Shown here piece after piece: positions 45,229 through 56,344 of a stretch of 64,000 bases of DNA. The stretch covers positions 621,991,800 through 622,055,799 of the forward strand of contig OZ010791.1 of assembly GCA_963932465.1 (NCBI GenBank). The letters run 5' to 3'. Position numbers and translations under genes: made by a program. Source of the DNA: Maratus speciosus. Its lineage: Eukaryota; Arthropoda; Arachnida; Araneae; Salticidae. Below the pieces are notes generated by a model that did not search any database, had not been told where the DNA came from, and saw only the letters and a list, made by a program, of their open reading frames with translations. How positions within the stretch are numbered: position 1 is the stretch's first letter; every line of letters starts with the position of its first letter.

Positions 45229-46333
45229 CAGTCGAACCTCTATTTAACGAACCTCTATTTTGCGAACTTTTCCTTGGAACCAAGAACATTTTGCGAATTT
45301 CTTCGTAAAATAACCTCCAAATAGCGAAGTGCATTCTCTATTTAACGAACTTTTTCTTGTGATCAAATTTTTTTTTCTCCCCATTTCTCAAAATATTTCT
45401 GGACATTTAAAAATTATTCTTTCTTTAAACACATTTTATGATGTTCAATGGCCTTGAACTGGTTTTACCAGGCGCCTTCTTTGTCAGCAGTGAGAATCCA
45501 GTAAGTACGGAGGACGAAGACGATAATCCCTTAGAGTAACTTTGAAAAATGTGGATACAGTGAGAATAAAGAAGAAATTAACCATGATTGATGATTGTAT
45601 TTCACTTAATTCTGAAATTGAGACCTCGGAAACACTATCCGAATTGGATATTTTCGACAGTGTGAAAAATAAAAACAATACAGCAATGAATTGCGATGAA
45701 GACGAATACGATGATGATGGAAATGGACATTATGCAAGAATTAACAAAACTTCGTATGATGAAATGCTAAAATCATTTGAAACAATCCGACGTGAATTAT
45801 AGTTAGAAGAAAATACGCATGAAGGAGGTGCATTGCAAAGATGCGGGACGTATTATGAGAGAAAGCACTTTTTTAAATTAAAAACTCAGGCAAAATTAAC
45901 AGAGTTTTACAGAAATTAAATTTAAGGACGCATATGTTAATGTATGGTTAAAAGTATTTGTTATAATAATAATAAATACGATAATGTCATTAAAATTCGT
46001 TAATTTTAATGTAAAACTATTTACTTTAAACAGAAAATACAGTGTATTCCCGGACAATGTTTTGTTTTCCTTGCAGATTTCAGAGATTTAAACACATGAA
46101 AAAATGAATTGATGATGGATATTAGTGGGTAAAATAAATAAAACAAATCGATATAATTTATTTAAAAAAAATGTGATTAATTACTTTTAGTAAAAATATT
46201 TAGTGTTTATGAATTTAAAATCTGTTTTATGTAGTTTAAAGTATTTTAAAAGGTGAGTCTCTATTTAACGAATTTTCCATATAACGAACTTTTTCCCGGG
46301 ATTTAGCGACTTCGTTAAATAGAGGTTCGACTG
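45229..46333 (+). mobile_element. pogo/Tigger-like element, 1105 bp (family P1, longer copy)
   Basis: Starts CAGTCGAACCTCTATTTAAC and ends AAATAGAGGTTCGACTG, with TA at 45227-45228 and 46334-46335. It inserted 3 bp beyond the right end of the family D copy (within CTGTATA). It retains the 3' part of a transposase gene. Confidence 0.85.
45542..45802 (+). pseudogene. pogo/Tigger transposase C-terminal remnant
   Basis: An 86-codon frame with an acidic stretch (CDEDEYDDDG) and the ending SYDEMLKSFETIRREL. An acidic tail followed by a short helix of this kind is typical of pogo/Tigger/CENP-B-like transposase C-termini. The DDE core and the DNA-binding part are missing. A further acidic segment (STEDEDDN) precedes it in another frame, suggesting a shift. 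The call rests mainly on the pogo-type TIRs around it. Confidence 0.45.
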
Positions 46334-46335
46334 TA

Positions 46336-46431
46336 TTTCATTTCAAAAATGATCTTTAGAATATTTTTGTTGTATTCAGAGGGGGATCATGACTCCCGTG
46401 ACCTCCCCCTTGGACCGCCATTACTGTCATC
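46336..46431. mobile_element. End fragment of a hAT-like family
   Basis: Complement of 32884-32983: ends CCTTGGACCGCCATTACTG and carries GGGGGATCATGACTCCCGTG. No partner end found. Confidence 0.5.
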
Positions 46432-46936
46432 CCAGATCCTTCATGGATTGTATAGCCACAGAGTTTAGTTTTAGCTTTATCACTGCTAATGTAATTGCTC
46501 AGTGTGATATTGTTACTTACATTTCTCTTTTCAGTCAGTTCAAAGTTTCATTCAGTTCTCTCTTCAAGATCAATTTTTGGAGAGAAATCTACATTTTTTT
46601 TATCCATTGAGAAATCCTGCATGTTTCCAGCAATTTCGAATTGTTTTTAGTTCAATAGAGCACCACGCATCTTCAAAAAATCTTTATGCGGTTTTTACAT
46701 CAGTAGCAAAACTCCAAAGCAATTCAAAATTCAACAAAAGTCGTATTAACTTCATTCTGTATTCCTTTTTGATGTATTATGCTTATAATTAAAATTTAGA
46801 TTTTTTATGAGATATTTGCTTAAATTTGGAAGTGATTACAGTCAGGATTTTGCAGTATTTGCATTCAATCACACTGAAATATACAGTTATTTTCAACTGA
46901 GATAATATTCTGGACTTTCTTTCAAAAAATCATGTA
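46432..46936. other. No gene seen
   Basis: Two overlapping frames of about 70 codons (46389-46610 and 46577-46792) have no recognisable motif. Nothing else noted. Confidence 0.35.
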
Positions 46937-47612
46937 CAGTAGACTCCTTCAAATAAAGATGATATACATTGTCCTTGAATCATTGATACTTTCCTCATAA
47001 AGGTACCTTTTTAATTCACATCAAAATCATAAAGTAAGAAATTTTTACTTCAGGTGTAGCCAGTATTAATAACCAAAAAAGCTTGATTAATGCATAAATA
47101 TATTTGGTAAAAAAAAAATGTGATTACCATTGATATCAACAATATCTTGATTTTTTCAGAATTAAGTTTATCCTTCCATCATGAAAAACCAGGAGCTCAG
47201 TCATATTATTGGAAATTATATATTAAAATACATACAGAATAATATAAAACTAAAAAATTCTCTAATTTTGTCCTTGGCATTTTGACATTTGAAGTCCACC
47301 GAAGTGGGATGCTTTGGGGCCTATAGCTACTATGGCTGTCGCCTCGAATGATCCTTATAATACAGAAACAACAACAAGTCACAACAATTTTATTTTCCAT
47401 TACATATATTATATATTACAACAATGGGACATTCACAATTACATCCATGTCTTACCCGAGGATTCGAACCCAGGCCCACGCCGTGGCAGTAACTGTCGCC
47501 ACCGACCACGCCACTGGGCGATATTTTGTCCTTGCATCTGAACTAAAAGTTTCAATGTTTACATTTGTGTTGATGTACGGATTTTAGGGTTGTGGATTGA
47601 GGGAGTCTACTG
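46937..47612. mobile_element. pogo-like MITE (family P2, copy 3) with nested SINE
   Basis: Begins CAGTAGACTCCTTCAAATAA and ends GAGGGAGTCTACTG, with TA at 46935-46936 and 47613-47614. Internally deleted near the left end relative to copies 1 and 2, and interrupted by a SINE. Confidence 0.8.
47277..47522 (-). mobile_element. tRNA-derived SINE, family 2
   Basis: The 246-bp insertion has a 12-bp TSD ATTTTGTCCTTG (47265-47276 and 47523-47534). On the minus strand it starts GCCCAGTGGCGTGGTCGG (box A region), followed by a perfect box B GGTTCGAATCC (47460-47470). The sister MITE at 43112 shows the uninserted sequence. The tail does not end in a clean poly-A. Confidence 0.85.
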
Positions 47613-47614
47613 TA

Positions 47615-48870
47615 TTTCCAAAAGTAACCTGAAACAGAGCACACCCAGACTGTGAATCAAGATAGGGTGGGGTAACGTTGTTATTTGAACCAGTTTAGGG
47701 TTTTCATTTCATTTAATATAAAAAGTAATTAAATTTTTGTGAGCGCTTGAATTTCATAAATTAATTGCTGACTGGCTTTATAAGAGAGAGGCGAGATTTG
47801 GGTGATCCCCCCCCCCCCCCCCCTCCACAAAGAAACAGCATATTTTACAGTCTAGCAGTCATAATAGATGAGATTTATAAAATGTTCAGAAATGGTCCGA
47901 AACCGGTCCCTTGAGTGGAAAAGGAGACTTGGAGCTCGGCAGTGCTTGTAACATTTGCAAAAACCTTGATATTGCAACATTCTTAAAGTAAGATTACTTG
48001 TATCATCAATGAGTACCTTGACTAATTTATAAAACGTACATGTGAGGATAAAATTGCATTAATTGCTGTTCAGCACTATACAACAAGATCAAATTGAAGT
48101 TTTGCACCCCCCACCCTTTGAAGAAAGTTTTGAAAATGCGCGTTGTTTTAAGATGTATGTTTAATTTTTTTAATAACTCATTTTGTAAAAGAATTGTAAA
48201 TTGTAACATTTTGTAAAAGAAGTTTGTTTTGTCCCATTATTTTTTTCAGTCACAATTATAATCTGGAGATTTTCAGTCTTTGTTCCACGGACCCATTTTT
48301 AAATTAAAATAAGGACAAGGACTCGCCTACATGAACATACAGTTAAGCTTGGTTAATACAGGAAACTAGGAAAGTATAGAATTCCGCACATTAGCCAGCA
48401 TGAGGAAAAATTAACTAAAAAATTCTAAAAAAAAAACCCTCTAAAATATAGTCAAATAAAAAAAATAAACACAATCTGTACATCGCTAGCTTGTGAAGTA
48501 TATCCCTAAAAAAGATTATTCAATTCTTATGTATAGTTCTTGTTCCTATAAAACTTTTCTAATGGAACAATTTTGAATGACTTTAACATTAAACAGCTCT
48601 TAAAATAATTCTACAATTTAAAAATTGTCTGCTTCAGCATATTTATGAGCCATTTCTTTATAATACTACCAATTTTTATATTTTTGTATGTTGTAATTTT
48701 CTTAATATTAGCAAAATAAGAAACCCGGTCACAAAAATTCCTTTACGGTGCCGGTGACAGTGTTACTTTTTTTATATATACTAGGGGGCTCGGCCTCCTA
48801 CGAGCTACGCTCGCCAACCCCCGTTCAGACACCGCAGTCTCTAAAAGCACGCTAATTTGATTGGCTTTAA
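47615..48870. other. No gene seen
   Basis: Contains 17 consecutive C (47807-47823) and a dispersed-repeat segment at 47945-48130 also seen near 44236. At 48782-48823 there is a compact GC-rich sequence (CTAGGGGGCTCGGCCTCC, GAGCTACGCTCGCC) that looks like the end of a repeat. No coding sequence. Confidence 0.4.
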
Positions 48871-48944
48871 CCACTTCACCGGCGACGGGTATAGGGAAAC
48901 AGTGCTTTTATCCCCGACTTATCTCGGGGCAGCCGTTGAAGTGG
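48871..48944. mobile_element. 74-bp piggyBac-like micro-MITE, copy 2
   Basis: CCACTTCACCGGCGACGGG to GTTGAAGTGG, with TTAA at 48867-48870 and 48945-48948. Same core as copy 1 (CCCGACTTATCTCGGGG, itself a hairpin). Confidence 0.85.
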
Positions 48945-49881
48945 TTAAAAAGGTTTTGAAAGATTGAATTATAATTTAAAAAACAGTGGCGATCTCCCTA
49001 TAAATGGGTTTCTATTCATTTTACTTCGATTGAAGAATTTTAAAGAAAAATCAGCTGCTGTTAAAAGATACAATGGTTGTTTTCGTCTTTGATTAAATAA
49101 AATCAGTTAAACATTTCAAAATAAGCTAATATAATAAGCAAATCTGCATCGAAATGCAAAGATATTTTACAAATTCCAATGCCTTCTTTTGACGGAAACG
49201 ACACAGAAGGTTAACGAATCTTAACTAAACTATTTAAGCAATTTCTTAATTTTCTGCTTCACAGATTTTTCTCTTTCAAATCATATTTTTGTTGATGACA
49301 CTTCATTTTTAGCTTCTAATCTTTTATTTCATTACTAAATAATCGCTCGAAAGCAGCAGGGCCGTGCGAAGAGAAAACTGCGCCCGGGGCAGCATGTCAA
49401 TTTGGCGCCCCCCCCCCCCACCCCACCCCCACCCCTCCTTCAAAACTGATAAAGGGCAGAAACAGAAATAAATTATATTGAATAAATATTTTGCGTTTAT
49501 TTTAGAACTTTAAAAGATTTAATTTTAATTAAAAAATTCCAAACAACTAAATAACAGAAAAGAAAATTGCCCTTATTTGTTAATGAGATCATGATACTTT
49601 GCGACAGATTTTTCTTAACCTTTCTCACATATTTTTCTAGCCATTTTTAGTTCTTGTTACTCTTTAAGCTGCAGAAAATGGGTAAAAATCGCTAACAACC
49701 AGATTGGAAACAAGCGGTTTCTTCAACCAATAAGAACTAAAAAAGCAAAACAAACAAAAAACCTGCAGAACATAATGTAATACGAGGGTGAGTCGGAAAA
49801 TAAGTTTCCCCTGGCAGCTGTGGACAGAGGTATGTATGAAAGACAAAAAATGTAATGGAACATTAAAGATAAGACGTAACT

Positions 49882-50000
49882 TTATTTTTCTACATAAGTT
49901 CCAAGTGAGTTGAGACATTTGGCATACCCCTTTGTGAGCTTCAATAAGCGCTCCTTGAAAAAATCAGGGGTCTGTATCATTCTGTTCCCGTTAGATATGG
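49882..50000 (-). pseudogene. Mariner transposase C-terminus, inverted copy
   Basis: The minus frame reads PDFFKERLLKLTKGYAKCLNSLGTYVEK and stops. The ending KCLNSLGTYVEK is the standard mariner transposase tail (KC-x-x-x-x-G-x-Y-x-E-K). The catalytic D,D34D core is absent. Confidence 0.75.
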
Positions 50001-50117
50001 AGAGAAAGTGCGTTGTGAATTCGTGGTCAAAGAGGAAGTGATAGCGGTTGTCGCTAAGAATGGGAACGTGGAGTATCGGGAGCAAAAATCCATAACCGCC
50101 ACATGGGAGTCTATGGG

Positions 50118-50243
50118 CCACAAGTGATGTCGAAAAAAATGGTGCGGAGATGGTGCCGCCAATTCAGTGAGGGGCGTCAACAAGTGTTGGACAGACCGAG
50201 ACCTGGACGGACGTGCACGGCCACTACAGACGAAAGCAATGCT
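50118..50243 (+). pseudogene. Mariner transposase N-terminal helix-turn-helix fragment
   Basis: The plus frame contains MSKKMVRRWCRQFSEGRQQV then DRPRPGRT, matching the second helix-turn-helix of mariner transposases (VxxWxxxFxxGR...DxxRxGRP). It is cut before the catalytic domain by a stop. Confidence 0.7.
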
Positions 50244-50315
50244 TGACTACTTCTTTGCAAGCAATGCTGAAGTCACACAAGCCGTTCAACGCTTCTTTTG
50301 TATGCAGAACCCTGT

Positions 50316-50385
50316 TTTTTCCTGGAGGGCTTTATGAAGCTTATAAGGGGTGTGATAAATGCCTCAACTCACTTGGCACTTAAGT
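50316..50385 (+). pseudogene. Mariner transposase C-terminus, direct copy
   Basis: Reads YKGCDKCLNSLGT, a stop, then VEK: the plus-strand twin of the minus-strand C-terminus at 49882, with one nonsense change. Confidence 0.65.
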
Positions 50386-50562
50386 AGAAAAATAAAGTTA
50401 CGTCTTATCTTTCATGTTTCATTACATTTTTTGTCTTTCATGCACACCTCTGCCCACAGTTGCCAGGAGAAACTTATTTTCCGACTCACCCTCGTAGATA
50501 AAAATAAATTATAATTTCAGTACATTAATTAAGAAAGATAACTGAAGCAATGTTTTAATTAA

Positions 50563-50860
50563 CCTTTAACTGATGTCACAGAAATTGTCACATAGCTAGT
50601 GTGAAGCGGTCTGTGAGACCGCTCCATTGAAAGATGAATAAAAGGCACGATTAAATGATAGGATGGTGGTTTTGTACTAAACTTTTTGTACAGGACTGTT
50701 ATAATTTAAATTCACCTATTCAAAAGTCTCTGGTGATAGTACTAAAGTTCCAAACGGATCAAAATTTTGGTAGTGTTTGTAGTTAAACTGAAAATTGCAA
50801 GTTAAACTATAAAAATTGAAAAAATCCGCGGTCTGAGAGACCGGTAACATCAGTTAAAGA
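50563..50860. mobile_element. piggyBac-like MITE, left member of inverted pair
   Basis: TIR CCTTTAACTGATGT at the left and ACATCAGTTAAAGA at the right. TTAA at 50559-50562 and 50861-50864. Interior has AGCGGTCTGTGAGACCGCT, a strong hairpin. Confidence 0.78.
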
Positions 50861-50864
50861 TTAA

Positions 50865-51141
50865 CCTTTAACTGATGTTACCGGTCTCTCAGACCGCGGC
50901 TTTTTTCAATTTTTATAGTTTAAATTTGTTTAACTACAAACACTACCGAAATCTTGTACCGTTTGGAACTTTAGTACTATCAACAGAGACTTTTGAATAA
51001 GTGCATTTTAATTATAACAGTCCTGTACAAAAACACCATCCTATGAGTTAATCATGCCTTTTATTTATCTTTCGATGGAGCGGTCTCACAAACCATTTCA
51101 CACTAGTTATGTGACAATTTCTGTGACATTCTGTGACAAGG
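50865..51141. mobile_element. piggyBac-like MITE, right member of inverted pair
   Basis: Inverted copy of 50563-50860 that shares the TTAA at 50861-50864 and ends before TTAA at 51142-51145. The right end has diverged (ATTCTGTGACAAGG). The pair forms a near-perfect palindrome of about 580 bp. Confidence 0.75.
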
Positions 51142-51145
51142 TTAA

Positions 51146-51511
51146 TATAAAATATAATATCAGGCATATACATTTACTTCCACTTTATTTTTCTTGCATT
51201 TAGGATAACAAAATCGTTTATTATTTTATGTGTAAAGATTGTGACACACTGAATTTTATAGAAAGTAAATTCAGGTTGTTTAATCTCTCGACTCATAGCA
51301 GATCTTAAGTAGCTTTTTACTACTTTATTGTTACTGGAATACTTATAAATTATGTACTCTGTCTCCATGTTTTTGTAATTTCTTGTTTACACAAAGTTAA
51401 AATTATGGAGCAACTAAAGGATTTCTAAATGATCCATTTTATAAAAGTTCTTATATAATGGTAGAAATAAGGTTTTCGCATTTAAAACCTCGCTTAACAA
51501 TTCAAGTCCAT
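51146..51511. other. No gene seen
   Basis: AT-rich interior of the 6-kb hAT-like element. The frame at 51174-51368 has no recognisable motif. Confidence 0.35.
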
Positions 51512-51943
51512 TCAAGTCAGCAATACAGGGCAAGGTCCAGGCAATATTAACACATTTTCGATAACTGATTTTAGATTCGCACCAGCCAGAAACTCAAATT
51601 CTTGTTTTACATTTCTCAGTTTCTCAAACCTCCAGTTCAGTTGCACGGTTATAGTGTCTCTACGTAACACGTAATCCATCACATTCATATAAATTTCCAC
51701 TTTCATCAGAAGCTTCGTAGTCAAATTGTTCTGTGAATTTTACGTTTTCTGTTTTGCTCAAATAAGGACTCTAACATTTACAGACATAACCAAATCTTCG
51801 CTTTTTTGTTCAAAAATTTCCTCTCTTATTGTCTGAAATGTGTTTTTTAGTGTTTCAATCAGTTTGCTGGCGATCAAAACATTGACAGTTTTTTTTTCTT
51901 CTTTTTTCTTTCGTGAGAATAATATTAACTTTTTCCATTTCAT
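51512..51943 (-). pseudogene. Possible hAT (DUF4371/ZMYM1-like) transposase relic
   Basis: Two minus-strand frames lie in order: 51943-51758 (NVLIASKLIETLKNTFQTIREEIFEQ) and 51724-51512 (VMDYVLRRDTITVQLNWRFEKL). Their character (alpha-helical, LIETLKN, and a Y/T-rich helix ending in RF) resembles the middle of DUF4371-type hAT transposases, and they sit inside an element with hAT ends and an 8-bp TSD. No catalytic residue or hATC motif was found, so the call is tentative. Confidence 0.35.
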
Positions 51944-52412
51944 TTAAAATGCTCTGTCAAACTAGTAGGCCGTAAATTAAGGGGAATTTCCTTATTTGCT
52001 TTATTAAGCTTTTTGCTCATGAGTAAGTTTACTCATTTTACTTCATTTCTATAAGATCTTCAAAGCTTTAAAAATCTGTGGCAGTTGTTTGTAAACTGCA
52101 GATATAGCTTTATTTTTTCATGACCATAGAGTATCGCAATGTTTCTTTAAATAAACTGATAAGTGGGACATAAGTATATCCCATCTTTCAGTAGAAGAGA
52201 AGAAAAAACAAACACTTTTTATGCAGTTCCGAACATTTTTGGACATACACCAGCAGCACGAACTCAAAGTTTAGAGAATGTGCATAACATGGTAAAAAAT
52301 AGACGAATTTATTTACTTCGCCGATTCGAGCTTACACAACATTATATTGGGAAGCCATATTTGCACCATATCACAACATTGAGCTTTGAAGGGTTGATAT
52401 TGGTATTGTTTA

Positions 52413-52617
52413 TGACGGCCGATTATCTACAAGTTGGATATAGTAGGCTGGAGTGGGATGGGAGTGTCCTCTGTAAGGTCTTTCTAAGGGTACCTAACCC
52501 GTATTTACGCAAGGTTCGAAGAAAACTACGGACAATTTCGAACGATTAGGCTGACGTGCGCGATTGGGTCGAACTCAGCACCTCCCGTCTACTGTCTTTG
52601 AGAACAGAACCTCTCGT
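52413..52617 (-). mobile_element. tRNA-derived SINE, family 1, copy 2
   Basis: Parallels 16487-16697: GACGGCCGATTATCTACAAG, AGGTCTTTCTAAGGGTACCT, CGATTGGGTCGAAC (box B, one base deleted relative to copy 1) and GAACAGAACCTCTCG (box A region). TSD not recognisable, so probably older. Confidence 0.7.
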
Positions 52618-52672
52618 GCAGCTGTGAATGTCGAGATTGTCAGACATTAGCTTATTTTAAATTTCTTGTGCT

Positions 52673-52705
<33 letters not shown>

Positions 52706-54397
52706 ACTTGATGAAGTCAAGAAACCTTTCCACGAATGAAAATTTTCTATTTTCGGTATCGTATAATTTGCGTCGTTTGTTCTTTGTGGGGTGTACTGGA
52801 TTCCTAAACTGGACTGTGTTTAAAATTCAGTAACTTGCAAATGGTTACAATTATTAAAAGAAATTCTTGCAGGAGAGTTATGTAAGATATTAGAAGTATT
52901 TTTACTGCGGTTCTCGGTTTTAGTTCCAAATAGCAGAGATAGATGGCAAGAAATAAGCACTCAATGGAGGTCTAAACTGAAATCCCCTAGCATCATACGA
53001 AGGAAGAAGGTTAAATATATAGAATAGGCCCCTAAAAATAAGATTGTATTGGAGAATGAGACCCACTCCCTATATTTAGCCTCCTCTTTTCACATCGGTT
53101 TTGGCCTTGATTGAGCACCTATGGCGCTAGATGTGCGCTAGATTTATAGTGCTTGTGTGATTATACATTGCTGGCATAATTGTCAATTCAGTATAAACTT
53201 GATTGATTTACACGAATATAGTTTAATAAAGTATACTGCTGTAACCTGAATTGACTATAAACCTGTTTAATACTTCAACAAATCATCGATATTTATGTTG
53301 TAATGTGAAATTTTAAAACTGCAGTATAAGAATTGAAAAAGTCATTTCTAACGCGAGCAGCTAGTGGATTTGGTCTGCCCCTCGGCATTGCACTATCACT
53401 CTAAAGCGTAAGCTGAGTTCCCGAGGTAATCATCCCTGCTTGCAGCGCCATCCGTAGTTGCTATTTGGAAGTAAAGTCGGGAATCGAGGTAAAAAAATAC
53501 TGACATTTTACATTACCTTCTTGCAATTTTTTTTTTTTTAAATAGCTGTCGCCATTTACAGGTTATTGAATTTTAAAAACAGTCCGGCCATTTTAGGACA
53601 CTCAGTATATGGAATGCGATCGAACGAAATTGAAAAATACCTTGCTCTATTAATTTCTTCTACAATCGTTTTTCTTACTTCATTGGCAAAAAAGTTCATA
53701 ATTTCATCCTCGATATATTTTGCCATTTGTCTTTTTCACTTTCAATAATTTTCACTTTAGCTCTTTTCAAATTATCTGTCGATTATATGATTTAATTTTA
53801 AACGTCTCTCAAGTTCCTTTTAGCGAATGCATGCATTCCTGTGTTCTAGAGCATTTTTGTGCTCAGGAATTTTAGGATTTAATTTCTTCCACATGAAAAA
53901 TCCACAATCTGGATTGGCTAACTTTGGAGGGCGATCGTGATAATTGGTGAATAGTAAAAAGAGAAAACAAAATATAGTGATTCCCTTAATTAAGTTATCC
54001 AATAAGCCGCAATCACCGTTAATAATTACTCCACTAGGACTAGGTATAATTTTCTTGAACGTTAGTTTGGAAAATCGTAGTCCTTATGCAATTGCAGATT
54101 TCATGTAATCAGCATTTTCATCCTGTGCTGGACCTTTTTTTAACAGCAAAGTAATGACCGAATAACTATAAGAATGATCCCATAGTGGAATCAGAATAGG
54201 TTATCAATTCATATTCACTGAGGGTGGCAGGTGGCAGAAACTTTCGTATACAATGTAAAGGGCCCGCAGAGTGCAAACGTTTAAGAAACACTGTAATAAA
54301 ATATCACAAAAGCATATTATAAAAGCATCAGATCTAAAGAGCTCAATGAAAAGTAAATGTGAACAGCGCAATAATTTTGAAATGAAAAATGTACATA
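52618..54397. other. No gene recognised
   Basis: A poly-T tract at 52677-52704, otherwise moderately AT-rich unique-looking sequence inside the 6-kb hAT. The minus frame 53820-54002 and the plus frame 53566-53748 show no motif. Confidence 0.4.
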
Positions 54398-55184
54398 CAG
54401 TAGACTCTCTCAAATCCGCACAGCCTCGGACCAGAGGTTGTGCGGATTTTAGAATTTTGCGGATTTCTGGTCATTGATTTGTTTACATTTTTGAAACATT
54501 AATTAGATTAGTAGTTAAGCAAGGGAAATTATAATGAATGCTTACAATAAAGTGAAACATTAAAATAAGTAAAATATTAAAATAATTTATTAGTTTAAAC
54601 GTAAGTAATTATTAAAATAATTATGTAAAATAAAAATTTAGAAAAATATTAAATTATTACCGATGAAATCGATTCAATTCGATTTCAAAAGTCCTATGCT
54701 GCTATTTAGTGGTTAAGCGATCGTAAGATCGATACGTCATTATGCTATTATCAGTATATATAGCTTATTGCGCTCTCTGTAACTTTTTTCATTGTTATGT
54801 AGAGTCTTTAATGCTTTTCTTATACTGCTCTGTAAGTTTAGAAATAAATTTGTCTATAATTTAAAAAAAAATTCCGCAAGCAATAATTTTAAAATAGCGT
54901 TTCGGTTCGTGGATTTTTCTATTTCGAATCCTGGAATTTTTGATATAGATATGCTAATTTATATCAAAATCAAAAGTAATGTAAATTTATCTAGTAATAA
55001 ATCAGCTGTATTAACCAAAAGAGAATGATTAACAAAAAATTTAGTAAAAAAAAAAAACGTTGCGGTAGTCACTGATTTCGGTGCCATCTTGAATTTTGTT
55101 CCTGCAACTTAACTGTAAATTTCATTGTTTGCATCTGAAAAATACGCGTATTTCAGGCGTTCGCGTATTTAAGGGAGTCTACTG
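54398..55184. mobile_element. pogo-like MITE, 787 bp (family P2, copy 4)
   Basis: Begins CAGTAGACTCTCTCAAATCC and ends GTATTTAAGGGAGTCTACTG, with TA at 54396-54397 and 55185-55186. The most diverged of the four copies in its interior. Confidence 0.8.
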
Positions 55185-55525
55185 TACTTCCATTGGGAAA
55201 AATATTCCCGATATGTAAATATATACATTTAGTTTTACAAAAATATAGAATATCGAAGAGTGAAAAAAAATTCCAATGAAAATGATCGACGACAATTAAA
55301 AAAAAACTGAAATTGGTAGTACAAATTTGGCGCCCCTAAATTTCCGCGCCCGGGGCGACCGCCCCCTTCGCCCCCCCTTTCGCACGGTGCTGGAAAGCAG
55401 CCTAAACGCGTTCAATAAAATTAATATTAATCTTATTGGTACTTTTCGGTTAGCCGGGCGCCAGTGTTATGTATACATACATATATATGTATATATACAT
55501 GTATGTATATATACATGTATGTATA

Positions 55526-56327
55526 TGTAACGAATCCAGGCGCTACTCCAGTTATGGATCTTCTGTCGTGGCGTCGGTCAGTGCCCGACCGATGGGGGAA
55601 GGGGCGTGAACCGCGGACGCGTGCGTGCCGATTTCTGAGCGAACCCTCGGAACTTCTAGCATATTTAGGTAGTCACAGGCCGTGAGTGGTATCCGGGAAA
55701 TCAAAGTCAGATTAAGAGAGTAGTTGTTCCAATAAAGACACAGTTTTTCCGGGGACCTAATTTATTGTTCCTTTGTTACATCCTTTGGAGAAATCAGGCC
55801 CCTTTTGGCTTGAGAGCTGCTAATTTACTTTATGGACATCTGGCTTTGGAATTATGTGTACCGCAAAGCGATACTTAAGAGAGCCGAGTGACGTGGAGTT
55901 AGCGCATTCTTTTGATGGTAAAAAGCTCTGTCCGGGGACCCGGGCATCGGTATAAATATGCTGTATTTCGCATTATTCCTGCTAGGGGCCGTTGAAGTCA
56001 AAGGAGGCGTCTTTAAACTATAATTGGTCGTTAGCTGAATGATTGACTGCCTGGGATAAAGGCTGTGGTTTGAGTTGGCCGATCGAATGCAGCAAGACTT
56101 ACAAATTGCACTTATTCAGCAAAAGTATTCTTATGAGATGTGCCAAAACGATCTTTGAAAGTTATAAAATGCAATGCGGGAAAACTGACTTAACAGGGCA
56201 ACTTCATTCAATCAACTGAGACACAATTACAAAAGCATTTTAAAAGTTTTAATTTTAATTTCTAAATTTAAATTTTAAAAAGGGACAAAAGGGGATTTTA
56301 AAAAGGGGCTTAGCTTTTATCATTTCA
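55526..56327 (-). repeat. Gypsy (minus strand) 3' LTR
   Basis: 802 bp with TGTAACGAATCCAGG at its left edge on the plus strand. Differs from the partner, for example, GTCGGTCAGTG versus GTCGGTGAGTG, and ACCCGGGCATC versus ACCCATGCATC. A C14 run (56331-56344) lies next to the inner edge; on the coding strand it is a G run, the likely polypurine tract. Confidence 0.88.
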
Positions 56328-56344
56328 TATCCCCCCCCCCCCCC

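Larger units (their letters stand above)
49783..50494. mobile_element. Rearranged mariner-like element, 712 bp
   Basis: The TIR CGAGGGTGAGTCGGAAAATA is mirrored at the right end; TA flanks at 49781-49782 and 50495-50496. The two ends are long inverted copies of the mariner 3' end, each with a transposase C-terminus pointing outward, with a fragment of the N-terminal DNA-binding part between them. Confidence 0.82.
49367..55392 (-). mobile_element. 6.0-kb hAT-like element with perfect 8-bp TSD
   Basis: The left end CAGGGCCGTGCGAA pairs with the right end TTCGCACGGTGCTG (12 of 14), and GCGCCCGGGGC patches follow inside both ends. TSD GAAAGCAG is perfect (49359-49366 and 55393-55400). Nested inside are a mariner relic, two piggyBac-like MITEs, a SINE and a pogo-like MITE. 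Minus-strand coding relics at 51512-51943 may be its own transposase. Confidence 0.82.

Noticed and set aside
52163..52549. 128-codon plus-strand frame
   Set aside because: Its second half runs antisense through a tRNA-derived SINE; the first half has no motif.
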